Assembly (NCBI RefSeq): GCF_013839515.1 | Contig: NZ_JACDNQ010000007.1 | Location: 1 to 64,000, forward strand | Source: Natronomonas salinimetallica | Lineage (GTDB): Archaea; Halobacteriota; Halobacteria; Halobacteriales; Haloarculaceae | Direction of reading: 5' to 3' | DNA: 64,000 bases | Part shown: piece by piece, positions 16,916 to 26,407 of the stretch | Layout: each line of letters begins with the position of its first letter | Position numbering within the stretch: the stretch's first letter is position 1 | Program-made: the position numbers and the translations under genes | Notes under the pieces: model-generated | Told to the model about the DNA's origin: nothing | Databases searched by the model: none | Seen by the model: only the letters and a program-made list of their open reading frames with translations

Positions 16916-17541
16916 GCCTCCCCGACGGCGTCGAGCGGCGCTCCTTCGGCGGCGACGACGAGTGGCTCGCGACGCGGGGCGAACCGGTGTACGGCGAACC
17001 GACCGACGGCGAGTGGCGGCGGTGGGACGCCCGCCGCTCGAAGCTCGGAGCGATGTTCGAACGCGGGATGGAACACGGCCTCGAGGGTGGCGAGACCGTG
17101 TTGTATCTCGGCGCGGCGGCGGGGACGACGGTCAGCCACGTCGCCGACATCGCCGGACCGACCTACGCCGTCGAGTTCGCGGCCCGTCCTGCCCGCGACC
17201 TCCTCGAGGCGGCCGAGCCCCGGCCGAACCTCTTTGCGCTGTTGAAGGACGCGAGGTCGCCGGAGACGTACGCCCACGTCGTCGAACCGGTCGATGCGAT
17301 CGTCCAGGACGTTGCGACGCGGGGGCAGGCGAACGTCGCGTTGGCGAACCGGCGCTTCCTCCGCGAGGACGGCCGGCTTCTGTTGGCCGTCAAGCCGCGA
17401 AGCGAGGACGTCGTTCGGGAGCCGGAAGCCGTCCTCGACGAGGTGCTGGAGACGCTTTCCGAGGGCTATGCGATACTCGAAACGCGGTCGCTGGAGCCGT
17501 TTCACGAGGACCACTTCGGGGTCGTCGCGACCAGACGCTAG
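16912..17541 (+). CDS. flpA: fibrillarin-like rRNA/tRNA 2'-O-methyltransferase
   Basis: A 209-residue SAM-dependent methyltransferase of the fibrillarin family. The glycine-rich SAM loop (VLYLGAAAGTTVSHVADI) is near residue 63, the acidic YAVEFAARP strand follows, and a PVDAIVQDV region carries the active-site Asp. It is the catalytic subunit of the C/D box RNP and is co-transcribed with nop5, with overlapping start and stop codons. Confidence 0.94.
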   Translation: MSLPDGVERRSFGGDDEWLATRGEPVYGEPTDGEWRRWDARRSKLGAMFERGMEHGLEGGETVLYLGAAAGTTVSHVADIAGPTYAVEFAARPARDLLEAAEPRPNLFALLKDARSPETYAHVVEPVDAIVQDVATRGQANVALANRRFLREDGRLLLAVKPRSEDVVREPEAVLDEVLETLSEGYAILETRSLEPFHEDHFGVVATRR

Positions 17542-17660
17542 CGGCGGTGGCCATCGTCGACGGCCGCTGTCCGCCTTTCAGGACCGCGCTCCGGACGCCC
17601 TTTAACCCCACGCGTACCCCGCGTCGCCGACCTCCCGTCGGGTTCGGCCGCGGTCACATC

Positions 17661-17686
17661 GTATTTAACGGCGCACGCAGAAGGAG
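17661..17686 (+). promoter_or_regulatory. TATA box and Shine-Dalgarno of the GCS2-family ligase gene
   Basis: GTATTTAAC (17661-17669) is followed by AAGGAG (17681-17686), 6 bases before the ATG at 17693. A clear Shine-Dalgarno is unusual here, where most genes look leaderless; the TATA box is too close to the ribosome site for both to serve the same transcript, unless the mRNA start lies downstream. Confidence 0.5.
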
Positions 17687-17692
17687 ACCACG

Positions 17693-18769
17693 ATGGATCT
17701 GGGTTCGCGCGACGCGTTCGACCGGGCCGGAACGCTCGGCATTGAAGAGGAGTTCTTCATCGTCGATGCCGACGGACGCCCCACCTCGGGGATCGACGAG
17801 CTCGTCTACGAAAACGAGCCGCCCGAACCCCTCGAGGGCCGACTCGACCACGAGCTGTTCAAGTTCGTGATCGAAACGCAGACGCCGACGGTCGGCTCGC
17901 TCGGGACGGCCCGCGAGGCGCTGGACGACGTCCGAGGCGCGCTCGTCGAACACGCAAACCGGTACGGGTTCGATATCGCCGCTGCCGGGCTACATCCGGC
18001 GGCGAAGTGGCGGGAGCTCGAACACGCGGAAAAACCCCGCTACCGGTCCCAGCTCGACCGGATACAGTATCCCCAACACCGAAACACGACCGCGGGGGTA
18101 CACCTCCACGTCGGCGTCGACGACGCGGACAAGGCAGTCTGGATCGCCAACGAACTGCGGTGGTACTTGCCGATCATGCTCGCGCTGTCGGCGAACTCGC
18201 CGTACTGGAACGGCTTCGATACGGGGCTGCAGTCCGCCCGGGCGAAGGTCTTCGAGGCCCTCCCGAACACCGGCGTACCGACTGCCTTCGAGGACTTCGA
18301 GGCGTTTCAGGCCTTCGAGCGAACGATGGTCGAAACCGACTCGATAAACGACCGGGGCGAACTGTGGTTCGACGTTCGGCCCCACTCCGAACACGGCTCC
18401 GTCGAGGTTCGGGCACCCGACGCGCAGGCAGCCCCCGATCGGGTGATGGCGTTCCTCGAATACACCGAGGCGCTCGTCGAGGACCTCGGGGCGCGCTATG
18501 AAGACGGCGAGGCGGCCCACGACCACCGACGGGAGTTCCTCGACGAGAACAAATGGCGCGCGCTCCGGTACGGCCACGACGCCGAGTTACTCTCCGTGGA
18601 GTGTGAGGAAACGGTGCCGCTCGGCGAGTTGGTCGACCGGGAGCGAAGCCGGCTCGGCATCTCCGGAATCGGGGACCTATACGAGGCCGAAAGCGGAGCC
18701 GAACGACAGCGTCGACTTCGCGAGGAGGAGGGGCTTGACGCGCTCTGTGCGTCGCTCGTGTTGGAGTAG
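17693..18769 (+). CDS. gshA: glutamate-cysteine ligase, GCS2 family (gamma-glutamylcysteine synthesis)
   Basis: A 358-residue carboxylate-amine ligase with the GCS2 opening [13 protein letters not shown], the ATP/Mg site HEL(F)[10 protein letters not shown] and the [14 protein letters not shown] motif. Haloarchaea accumulate gamma-glutamylcysteine in place of glutathione, and this family makes it from glutamate and cysteine with ATP. The glutaredoxin and sulfurtransferases nearby fit a thiol-handling neighbourhood. A distinct role as a generic carboxylate-amine ligase cannot be excluded. Confidence 0.88.
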   Translation: MDLGSRDAFDRAGTLGIEEEFFIVDADGRPTSGIDELVYENEPPEPLEGRLDHELFKFVIETQTPTVGSLGTAREALDDVRGALVEHANRYGFDIAAAGLHPAAKWRELEHAEKPRYRSQLDRIQYPQHRNTTAGVHLHVGVDDADKAVWIANELRWYLPIMLALSANSPYWNGFDTGLQSARAKVFEALPNTGVPTAFEDFEAFQAFERTMVETDSINDRGELWFDVRPHSEHGSVEVRAPDAQAAPDRVMAFLEYTEALVEDLGARYEDGEAAHDHRREFLDENKWRALRYGHDAELLSVECEETVPLGELVDRERSRLGISGIGDLYEAESGAERQRRLREEEGLDALCASLVLE

Positions 18770-18781
18770 CTACCTGTCTCG

Positions 18782-19387
18782 TCACTCGGCGAAGAGCCCG
18801 TCCGCGAGCGACGCGACCAGCGCTTCGTGGGCGTCGTCGAGGCCCTCCTGGCCGACGTCCTCGAAGGTGTCCTTCGCGACGACGGTAAACGCGAGCAGCC
18901 GGAAGAGTCCGACGAGCTCCGCGGGATCGTCGATTCGGAAGGCGTCGGCGTCCGTCCACCGCTCGGCATGCGGTTTAAACATCCGGAGCTGTTCGTCGTA
19001 GTGCGCCTCGAGGCCTGCCTCGCTCGCTTCGAGGTGCAGCGGCCTGATGTCGTCTTCGACGATGAGCCGGTAGTACAGCGGGTTCGTCTCCAGCTCCTCG
19101 AAGAAATAATCGAAGGCCGCCAACACTTCCGCGTGCAGGTCCGGTGCGTCCTCCAGGATCCCCTCGAGTTCGTCGGCCATCCGGCTCTGCTCGTGGTTGA
19201 GGATCTCCAGATACAGCGACTCCTTCGAATCGAAGAACTGGTAGAACGTGCTCGTTGCGATACCGACCTCGTCGGTCAAGTCACTGATCCGAGTCCGGTC
19301 GTGGCCGAACGCGGAGAACTGCTCGCGGCCGGCCTCGATCAGCCCCTCGCGGATCCGGTCGCGTTCGCGGTCGCTAAACCCTTTCAT
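18782..19387 (-). CDS. TetR/AcrR family transcriptional regulator
   Basis: A 201-residue repressor-type regulator. An N-terminal HTH (RISDLTDEVGIATSTFYQFF, residues about 25-60) is followed by a helical ligand-binding domain. It is divergent from the secreted-protein/RND transporter pair. A perfect 11-base inverted repeat starts at its own start codon. This arrangement is classical for a TetR repressor controlling itself and an efflux operon. The ligand cannot be inferred. Confidence 0.9.
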   Translation of the reverse strand: MKGFSDRERDRIREGLIEAGREQFSAFGHDRTRISDLTDEVGIATSTFYQFFDSKESLYLEILNHEQSRMADELEGILEDAPDLHAEVLAAFDYFFEELETNPLYYRLIVEDDIRPLHLEASEAGLEAHYDEQLRMFKPHAERWTDADAFRIDDPAELVGLFRLLAFTVVAKDTFEDVGQEGLDDAHEALVASLADGLFAE

Positions 19388-19429
19388 TCATCCGGTTTAC
19401 GCCCGGTTTGACGGCGACAACCGGATGAA
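19387..19429. promoter_or_regulatory. candidate TetR operator, 11-base inverted repeat
   Basis: TTCATCCGGTT (19387-19397) and its exact complement AACCGGATGAA (19419-19429) flank 21 bases, with the left arm touching the tetR start codon. This is the most likely binding site of the regulator; the right side leads to the RND operon promoter around 19497 (TTTATC, about 30 bases before the ATG at 19529). Confidence 0.65.
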
Positions 19430-19528
19430 ATACTGGGCGTGCGGTCGCGACGTGATCGTCGCCTCTGGTGCATGTGTAAAAACGCAGGAACAGAAAGTTT
19501 ATCAATTTTTGCTTTTATAGTGTAGACA

Positions 19529-21226
19529 ATGGAAAACACCCCCACGGAGTCCCGAGAACGCACGACGTCGGATACGGCTATCAAACGGCGCCTGGGAGGT
19601 GGTGGGGGACCCAGACCGTTCGGTGTCGTAATCCTGGCGTTGCTTTTGATCACGTCGACGGGGGTGGGTGCCGTCGCCTTCGGTTCGGGGACGGCGAGCG
19701 CACAGACCGGGTTCTCTTCGGGCGACGTCGAGTTGGACGTGTTCGTCCCCGACAACACGTTCACCCCCGGCCGGACGGCCGAGATGAACCTACAGGTCGC
19801 CAACGACGGCGAGGTCAACGACGGCAGTTCGCCGGATACGACGGACCTGACGACCACGGCGCGAAACGTCCGCGTCGAGGTCGACGAACAGCGCGCGCCG
19901 ATCTCGGTCGAGACGGGCGAAAAATCGATCGGCAGCGTCGGCACCGAGACGCCGAGGGAGGTCCCGATCGAGATCGACGTCCCCGAGGATGCCGAGGAGG
20001 GCGAATACGAGATCGAGGTCGAACTCGAGTACCGACACACCTCCCGTGTCTTCGATAGGGCCGGCACCCAGGGCGACCGCACACACACTGTCACCCGTGA
20101 TATCGACATCGAGATCGACGATGCGCCCCGCTTCGATCTCACCGAACTCGAAACGACCGCTCAGGTAGACGACTCGGGGCCGACGACGGCCGAGATCGAG
20201 AACGTCGGCGGCGAACCCGCCGAAGACCTGACCGTCGAGCTCACCTCGACGAGCCAACGGGTCAGTTTCGGCGATAGCCCGAGTGAGACCGCCAGCGTCT
20301 CGTCGCTCGCCCCCGGCGAGACCGCCACGATCAGGTACGATGTCCGGTTCGGTCCGCGCGCGAGCGAACGGGCGTACCCGTTCGATGCGACGGTCACCTA
20401 CGAGGATCTGGACGGCATCCCCGGTACGGACAGCCAGCCGACGCTGGACGTCACGCCGATGGCCGAACAGACCTTCGAGATCACGGACACCGAGTCGACG
20501 CTGCGGGTCGGCGAGGAAGGCGACCTTATGGGTACAGTGACCAACACCGGCCCCGTCGCGGTCGACAGCGTTTCGGTCCAGTACAGCGACGAGTACCCGA
20601 ACATCGTCCCGATCGAGCGTGACGTCGCCGTCGGTACGCTCGATCCCGGCGAGTCCGCGGCGTTTCGCTTGCCGCTCGAGGTGACCCGCGAGGCCGATCC
20701 CGTCGCCAAGTCGGTCGCGATGTCGGTCTCCTACCGGAGCGACGAGAACGAACTCAACCGGTACGAGGACGTCAACGCCTTCGCCGAGGTCGCCGAACGT
20801 CGCGATCAGTTCCTCATCGACGTCGAGGAGAACGAGATCCCGGCCGGCTCAGAGCGGCTCATCAACGTGACCGTGACGAACAACCTCGACGAACCCGTCA
20901 GCGACGTCGAAGCCAAACTGTTCACCGACAGTCCGATCGGGGCGGGCGATGACGACGAGGCGTACGCCGAGTCCCTCGAGCCGGGCGAATCGACGACGAC
21001 GTCCTTCCGGATCAGCGCCGACAGCGGCGCGGCACCCCGAACGTACTCGGTCGAGATGGACTTCCGGTACGACGACGAGGACGGCACGAGCAAGGTCTCG
21101 GAGACGTACCGGGCTGCCATCGACGTCACCGAATCCGAGGACGGCGGCCCGTCGTGGCTGCTCATTGGCGGCCTCCTCGTCGTCGTCGCGCTCGGAGCAG
21201 GTGCCCTCTGGCGGCGGCGAGGATAA
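19529..21226 (+). CDS. secreted multi-domain CARDB/COG1361-like protein with C-terminal membrane anchor
   Basis: A 565-residue surface protein. The signal anchor around residues 32-50 (GVVILALLLITSTGVGAVAF) ends in TASAQTG, followed by several Ig-like/CARDB domains (repeated LDPGESAAFRLPLEV and LEPGESTTTSFRISA segments). A C-terminal helix (SWLLIGGLLVVVALGAGALW) then ends in RRRG. Such proteins (COG1361) commonly accompany RND transporters in archaea and may act as the external adaptor. Its stop is 6 bases before the transporter start; operon regulated by the divergent TetR. Confidence 0.82.
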   Translation: MENTPTESRERTTSDTAIKRRLGGGGGPRPFGVVILALLLITSTGVGAVAFGSGTASAQTGFSSGDVELDVFVPDNTFTPGRTAEMNLQVANDGEVNDGSSPDTTDLTTTARNVRVEVDEQRAPISVETGEKSIGSVGTETPREVPIEIDVPEDAEEGEYEIEVELEYRHTSRVFDRAGTQGDRTHTVTRDIDIEIDDAPRFDLTELETTAQVDDSGPTTAEIENVGGEPAEDLTVELTSTSQRVSFGDSPSETASVSSLAPGETATIRYDVRFGPRASERAYPFDATVTYEDLDGIPGTDSQPTLDVTPMAEQTFEITDTESTLRVGEEGDLMGTVTNTGPVAVDSVSVQYSDEYPNIVPIERDVAVGTLDPGESAAFRLPLEVTREADPVAKSVAMSVSYRSDENELNRYEDVNAFAEVAERRDQFLIDVEENEIPAGSERLINVTVTNNLDEPVSDVEAKLFTDSPIGAGDDDEAYAESLEPGESTTTSFRISADSGAAPRTYSVEMDFRYDDEDGTSKVSETYRAAIDVTESEDGGPSWLLIGGLLVVVALGAGALWRRRG

Positions 21227-21232
21227 CGGCTG

Positions 21233-23695
21233 ATGGGGTTCGGACAATCGTTCGAGACGGCCGTCGAGCGGATAAACGAGACCATCCTCGACCGGCCGCT
21301 CGCGGTTATCGCCGTGTTCGCGCTCGTGACCGCACTTCTCGCCGGCGGGATGCCGCTCATCACGACCGAATCGGAGGCGACGGACGCGTTCACGGAGGGG
21401 CTCCCGGAACAGGAGGCCCTGGACGCGGTCAACGACGAGTTCGGTGACCGCTTCGAGGACGACCGGGCGACGACACAGCTAATTCACGTCGGCGACAACG
21501 TCCTCTCGAAGACGGAGCTGCGTCGGAGCCTCACGGCCCTCGACCGGACCGACCAACGCGCCGCACTCAGATACGAGGGGGCGGCCGGTCCGGCGGTCCT
21601 CGTCGCGGGCGAGATCGATCCGACCGCGAACACGCCCGAGCAGCGACTGCGGACCATAGAGCGGGCCTCCGAACGCGAAATTCGGGCGGCGGTCCGCGAG
21701 CTGGCGGACGCTCCGCAGTTCCGAGCGCTTCTCTCCGACGATTTCAACGCCGCGTCGGCCTCGGCTTCGGCCTCGATCACCGTCGTCACACACGACGTAC
21801 CGAGCAGCAGCGGCGGGGGCCCGGACGAGGGCGGCGGACAGATAGAGGAGATCCAGACGTCGATGCGACCCGTCATCGAGGACACCGGCGGCGATATCCG
21901 CGTGTTCGGCTCGGGCATCATAAGCGCCGAAAACGCGAACGTCATCGGCGATTCGTTGACGATCGTCATGCCGCTCGTGCTCGTGTTGATCCTGGGCTTT
22001 CTCGTGGTCGCCTACCGCGACCCGATCGACCTCGTGTTGGGGCTGATCGCGCTCATCACGACGCTCGTGTGGACGTTCGGAACCGTCGGCTACGCCGAAA
22101 TCCCGTTCGACCAGAACATGATCGCCGTTCCGGTGTTGTTGTTGGCCGTCGGGATCGACTTCGGCATCCACATCATCAACCGGTACCGCGAGGAGCGCGT
22201 ACAGGGTATCGGTCCCCGGGAGGCCATGAAGACGGCGAACCGGCAGCTCATCGTCGCGTTCTTCATCGTTACGGTCACCACGGTCTTCGGGTTCGGCGCG
22301 AACGTGATCAGCGATCTGGGACCGATAAGCAACTTCGGGCTGGTCGCGGCCATCGGGATCACCTACACCTTCTTCATCTTCGGTATCTTCCTGCCGGCGC
22401 TGAAGATAACGGCCGACCGACTGCGGAACGAACTCTCGCTCCCGGCGTTCGGATCGAGTCCGATCTCCTCGGAGGACTCATCGTTCGGCCGACTGCTGTC
22501 GGTCGGCGCGACGGTTTCGCGTATCGCCCCGGCCGCGTTCGTCGTCCTCACGCTCGTGATCGGCGGCGGCGCAGCGGCCTACGGTCAGGACGTCGATCGG
22601 TCCTTCGACACCGACGACTTCCTGCCGCCCGAGGAGATCCCGGTGTATATTGATATCCTCCCCGAACCGCTCGCGCCGAGTGAGTACACCGCAACGGGGA
22701 ACCTCAATCTGATCGAGGACCGCTTCGAGGCGAGCCAGGAGGACCAAGCGACCGTATACCTCGTGGGCCCCTTCGAGGACAACAGCGCCCTGGAGTCGAT
22801 CCATCGGACGAACCGGGATCCGCCGGACTCCTTCATCGAGGAGGACCGTCGGGCCGAATCCACGAGCATACTCACGGTCATCGACTCGCGCGCCGAGCGC
22901 GACCCGGAGTTCGCCGCCCTCGTCGAGCGCAACGACCGGAACGACAACGGCGTCCCCGACCGGAATCTCGATCGGATCTACGACGAACTCGAGGCCGACA
23001 GCGCCGGCCGTGCCAACGAGTTCCTCACCTCGGATCATCGGGCCGCGAAGATCGAGTACGACGTCGAAGCCGACGCCAGCCAGGCCGAAGTCTCGGCCGA
23101 CGCACGGACGTTCGCCGAGGAGTTCCGCTACACCGCGACGGCGACCGGCGGCGTAGTCGTCTTCAATGCGGTCTCTGATCGGATCTTCTCCTCGGCGACC
23201 GACAGCCTCATGGCCGCGATCGCGCTCACGAGCATCTTCCTCGTCATCGTCTACGGTGCCCTGGAGCGTCGGCCGCTGCTCGGACTCGTCAACCTCTTTC
23301 CGATCCTCGTGACGATCGCGTTGTTGTTGGCGACGATGCGAGCGATCGGGCTCCCGCTCAACGCGCTGACGGCGACGTTGCTCTCGATTACGGTCGGGGT
23401 CGGGGTGGCGTACTCCGTCCACATCACCCACCGGTTCGTCGACGAGTACAACGAGAGCGGCGATACCTTCGGGTCACTCGTGACGACGCTCAGCGGGACC
23501 GGCGGGGCGCTGACCGGAAGCATGCTCACGACCTCGATCGGAACCGGCGCGCTCGCGTTGGCGATCACGCCCATCCTCGGGAACTTCGGGCTGTTGATGG
23601 CCGTGAGCGTGTTCTTCTCGTATCTCACCTCGATCCTGGTGTTGCCGCCGACGCTTTTGCTCTGGGGCCGACGCGCACCGGATCTGTCCGGGTGA
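21233..23695 (+). CDS. RND superfamily transporter (MMPL/HAE3 type)
   Basis: An 820-residue polytopic protein built as two homologous halves. Each half has one helix, a large outer loop, then five helices. The helix-4 motifs are LLLAVGIDFGIHIINRYREE in the first half and VGVGVAYSVHITHRFVDEYN in the second. RND family members use proton (or sodium) gradients to move lipids or drugs. With the CARDB-type partner and TetR control it looks like an inducible exporter of an envelope lipid or xenobiotic; the cargo is unknown. Confidence 0.9.
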   Translation: MGFGQSFETAVERINETILDRPLAVIAVFALVTALLAGGMPLITTESEATDAFTEGLPEQEALDAVNDEFGDRFEDDRATTQLIHVGDNVLSKTELRRSLTALDRTDQRAALRYEGAAGPAVLVAGEIDPTANTPEQRLRTIERASEREIRAAVRELADAPQFRALLSDDFNAASASASASITVVTHDVPSSSGGGPDEGGGQIEEIQTSMRPVIEDTGGDIRVFGSGIISAENANVIGDSLTIVMPLVLVLILGFLVVAYRDPIDLVLGLIALITTLVWTFGTVGYAEIPFDQNMIAVPVLLLAVGIDFGIHIINRYREERVQGIGPREAMKTANRQLIVAFFIVTVTTVFGFGANVISDLGPISNFGLVAAIGITYTFFIFGIFLPALKITADRLRNELSLPAFGSSPISSEDSSFGRLLSVGATVSRIAPAAFVVLTLVIGGGAAAYGQDVDRSFDTDDFLPPEEIPVYIDILPEPLAPSEYTATGNLNLIEDRFEASQEDQATVYLVGPFEDNSALESIHRTNRDPPDSFIEEDRRAESTSILTVIDSRAERDPEFAALVERNDRNDNGVPDRNLDRIYDELEADSAGRANEFLTSDHRAAKIEYDVEADASQAEVSADARTFAEEFRYTATATGGVVVFNAVSDRIFSSATDSLMAAIALTSIFLVIVYGALERRPLLGLVNLFPILVTIALLLATMRAIGLPLNALTATLLSITVGVGVAYSVHITHRFVDEYNESGDTFGSLVTTLSGTGGALTGSMLTTSIGTGALALAITPILGNFGLLMAVSVFFSYLTSILVLPPTLLLWGRRAPDLSG

Positions 23696-23797
23696 GCGCC
23701 GTCCCCCGTTCCGATAGCGCCCGCGACCGACGGGGTTCCCCGGTGCCGCCGCAGAATTTATGTACAGCAGTACCTTGTGTCCGATCGAACACGACAC

Positions 23798-24316
23798 ATG
23801 TCCACGGATGATTCCCCCGAGGAGGTCGACGGAGAACACGAGGGCGTACGCGAGCGCCTAGAACAGGAAGCCGAACGGGCGGCGGAGGGATTCGACGAGG
23901 GAATCGTGGATCTGCTCTCGTGGGTGCTCGATACGGAGACCAGAGCCCGGATCTACGTCTACCTCCGGGAGAACCCCGCCAGTACGAGCGAGGAGGTCGC
24001 AAGCGGAACCGGGCTGTATCCGAGTACCGTTCGGGAGGCGCTCGCGGAACTGAACGAGGAGCACAAAGTCGAGCGGCGCAAGCGGGAGTCCGACGGGGCG
24101 GGCAACAATCCATACGAGTATACGGCGATGGCGCCGAGCGAACTCGTCGGGAACGTCGTCGGAGACGTCCAGGACGAACTGAACACCGTATTCAACCTCG
24201 ATTGTCACCTCGGTGTCGGGAGCGAGGAGCGTTCCGAGCCGGTCACGATAACCGTCGAAGACGGCGAAAGCGACGTGGACGGCGACGCCGACGGCGGATC
24301 CGAGGACACGCCGTAG
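23798..24316 (+). CDS. winged-helix transcriptional regulator
   Basis: A 172-residue protein with a winged-helix DNA-binding domain at about 40-115 (TRARIYVYLRENPASTSEEVA, then the recognition helix STVREALAELNEEHKVERR). The C-terminal tail is very acidic (DVDGDADGGSEDTP). The ATG at 23798 is preferred to the GTG at 23777. The charged N-terminal region EEVDGEHEGVRERLEQEA suggests a helix or coiled coil for dimerisation. It lies downstream of the RND gene but has its own AT-rich upstream region. Confidence 0.75.
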   Translation: MSTDDSPEEVDGEHEGVRERLEQEAERAAEGFDEGIVDLLSWVLDTETRARIYVYLRENPASTSEEVASGTGLYPSTVREALAELNEEHKVERRKRESDGAGNNPYEYTAMAPSELVGNVVGDVQDELNTVFNLDCHLGVGSEERSEPVTITVEDGESDVDGDADGGSEDTP

Positions 24317-24420
24317 CGAAAAGAGAACACAGCGGAGTGATAAGACGAGCGAGAGCACGTCGGCCAACGGTCCGTTCCGTCACCGAAGCGCCTAAACCAC
24401 GGCCGCGCATTTCGGCCGGT

Positions 24421-24918
24421 ATGGATGTCGTACTGGGTGGGACCTTCGATCCGGTACACGACGGCCACCGGGCGCTCTTCGAGCGGGCGTTCGAGCTCGG
24501 TGACGTGACCGTCGGGCTGACGAACGACGACCTCGCGCCGAAGACGCGAAGCGTCGACCGGGACGTCCGCCCCTTCGACGAGCGGAAGGCCGATCTCGGC
24601 TCCGAACTCCGGGCGTTCGCCGAGGAGTACGGCCGCGAGTTCGAGATCCGAGAGCTGACCGAACCGACCGGCATCGCGACCGAACCGGGATTCGACGTGC
24701 TCGTCGTCTCCCCGGAGACCCGAGACGGCGCCGAGGCGGTAAACCGAGTGCGCGTCGAAAAGGGGCTCGCGCCGCTCGATATCGAGGTCGTCCCCCCCCG
24801 CTACGCCGAGGACGGTGACGTCATCTCCTCGACCCGGATCATCGCCGGCGAAATCGACGAACACGGTAACCTCACGCCCGACTCGAACGGTCGGTCGCCG
24901 GTTCAGAGATCCGAGTAG
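24421..24918 (+). CDS. coaD: phosphopantetheine adenylyltransferase
   Basis: A 165-residue nucleotidyltransferase opening with VVLGGTFDPVHDGHRALF (T/HxGH motif) and carrying ISSTRI near residue 139, the ATP-binding signature. It makes dephospho-CoA from phosphopantetheine and ATP in CoA synthesis. The archaeal type (EC 2.7.7.3) differs from bacterial CoaD in sequence but has the same fold. The C-terminus ends in a polar tail (DSNGRSPVQRSE). Confidence 0.9.
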   Translation: MDVVLGGTFDPVHDGHRALFERAFELGDVTVGLTNDDLAPKTRSVDRDVRPFDERKADLGSELRAFAEEYGREFEIRELTEPTGIATEPGFDVLVVSPETRDGAEAVNRVRVEKGLAPLDIEVVPPRYAEDGDVISSTRIIAGEIDEHGNLTPDSNGRSPVQRSE

Positions 24919-24933
24919 CGTCCGGTGGGTATC

Positions 24934-24997
24934 GCCGGCAGTGTGGAATCCGCCGGCAGTATGGAAGCCACCGCCGGCAGTATGGAAGCCACCGCCG
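24934..24997 (+). repeat. short tandem repeat (GCCGGCAGT..., 18-21 base units)
   Basis: GCCGGCAGTGTGG at 24934 and GCCGGCAGTATGG at 24952 and 24973 form an imperfect array just downstream of coaD. The GCCGGCAGTAT core equals the inner end of the dispersed ATACTG elements, so the array may derive from one. Confidence 0.6.
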
Positions 24998-25054
24998 GGT
25001 CCTCCTCGCGTTCTCCGCAAGCTAATTGAGCCAGCGCCGCCACCCGGACACGTA

Positions 25055-25990
25055 ATGGCCGATCGAACCGACGTTTGTGTTCTCATTCCGACGCTCGAGG
25101 AGGCGGAGACGATCGCCGACGTCGTCGATGGGTTTCGAGCCGAGGGCTTCGAGGACGTGTTGGTCATCGACGGCGGGTCCGAGGACGGGACCCGGGAGAT
25201 CGCCGCCGCCCACGGGGCCCGCGTGCGCACCCAATCGGGGAGCGGCAAGGGCCAGGCGGTCCGGGAGGCCGTCGACGCGATCGACCGCCCGTACGTGTTG
25301 ATGGCCGACGGCGACGGGACCTACCGCCCCGAGGACGCCGACGCGATGCTCGCCCCGCTGTTTGCCGGCCGGGCCGACCACGTCATCGGCGATCGGTTTG
25401 CCGACATGGAGCCCGGCGCGATGACGCGGCTCAACCGGGTCGGCAACCGGATCATCAACCGGCTGTTCGCGACGATCCACGGCCGGGACCTCCAGGACAT
25501 CCTCTCTGGATACCGGGCGTTCACGCGGGCCTCCTTCGAGCGGCTCCACCTCACCGCCGACGGCTTCGGCATCGAGACCGAACTGGCGGCCGAATGCGTC
25601 CGACACGGCGTCCCGACGGCGGTGGCCCCGGTCCGGTATCTCGCCCGGCCCGGCGGGTCGGAGACGAACCTCCGACCGCTGGCCGACGGCGGCCGGATCG
25701 TCCTGACGCTGTACACGCTGGCGAAGACGAACAACCCGATTTTCTATTTTGGGAGCGTCGCGGCGCTCGGGACGCTGTCGGGGCTCGCCGTCGCGGGATT
25801 CGTCGCCTACCGGTACGCGTTCGCGGGGGTGTCCCACGAGGTGCTCGCGTTGCTCGCGGCGTTTTTGATCCTGCTGTCGGTGCAGTTGCTGATGTTCGGG
25901 TTTTTGACCGACGTGCTCGTGGCCGTCAACCGCGAGCAGACCCGCCGGCTCGAGGAACTCGCCGACCGGCTCTCCGAAATCGAGGACTAG
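25055..25990 (+). CDS. aglJ: dolichyl-phosphate hexose transferase AglJ-like glycosyltransferase
   Basis: A 311-residue GT2 family enzyme. It has VCVLIPTLEEAETI at the start, VIDGGSEDGTREIA near residue 37 and the DGDGTYRPEDADAM metal/nucleotide site near residue 85. Two C-terminal membrane helices (IFYFGSVAALGTLSGLAVAG and LLAAFLILLSVQLLMFGFLT) follow. In Haloferax AglJ adds the first hexose to dolichyl phosphate for S-layer N-glycosylation; the domain plan matches. Its stop overlaps by 4 bases with that of the convergent small gene. Confidence 0.85.
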   Translation: MADRTDVCVLIPTLEEAETIADVVDGFRAEGFEDVLVIDGGSEDGTREIAAAHGARVRTQSGSGKGQAVREAVDAIDRPYVLMADGDGTYRPEDADAMLAPLFAGRADHVIGDRFADMEPGAMTRLNRVGNRIINRLFATIHGRDLQDILSGYRAFTRASFERLHLTADGFGIETELAAECVRHGVPTAVAPVRYLARPGGSETNLRPLADGGRIVLTLYTLAKTNNPIFYFGSVAALGTLSGLAVAGFVAYRYAFAGVSHEVLALLAAFLILLSVQLLMFGFLTDVLVAVNREQTRRLEELADRLSEIED

Positions 25991-26316
25991 AACGGCAGAA
26001 GTGACCGAATCCGCCCCACCAGGCTGTCGTTGGCGTGCTCGCGTCGCTCCTCGAAGATCGGGTGGAGGGCGTTCATGAACTCCTGTCTGGTCTCGAATCG
26101 CGACTGTCGAAGATCCCCGAGGGCCTCCGAGAGCCGGATCTCGTTGCCCGTCGCATCGTAGGGGACGCTCGGATCACCGACGGTCTCGAGGACCTCCTCG
26201 GTCGTCGTCGGAAAGACGACGTCGGCCCGCTCGAGGTGTTCATCGAGGGCCGCGATCCCGAACGCGACGATCTCCGGGCCGTCGTTGTCGCTTTGTTGTG
26301 GTGGCCGGACTCCCAT
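25987..26316 (-). CDS. small conserved haloarchaeal protein (DUF5789-like)
   Basis: A 109-residue acidic protein of unknown function. It has the pattern ADVVFPTTTEEVLETVGD and ALGDLRQSRFETRQEFMNAL that I associate with the haloarchaeal DUF5789 group, though that assignment is tentative. There are no cysteines and no membrane segments. It is convergent with aglJ and divergent from the ribbon-helix-helix gene at 26408. Confidence 0.65.
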   Translation of the reverse strand: MGVRPPQQSDNDGPEIVAFGIAALDEHLERADVVFPTTTEEVLETVGDPSVPYDATGNEIRLSEALGDLRQSRFETRQEFMNALHPIFEERREHANDSLVGRIRSLLPF

Positions 26317-26407
26317 TGTGGTCCCATAGACGCTACGGGGCCCCTAAAGGCCCCTGAATCGGAAGGCGGTAGACAGACATATTCGGATCGGGACCGAGGG
26401 CACGGAT

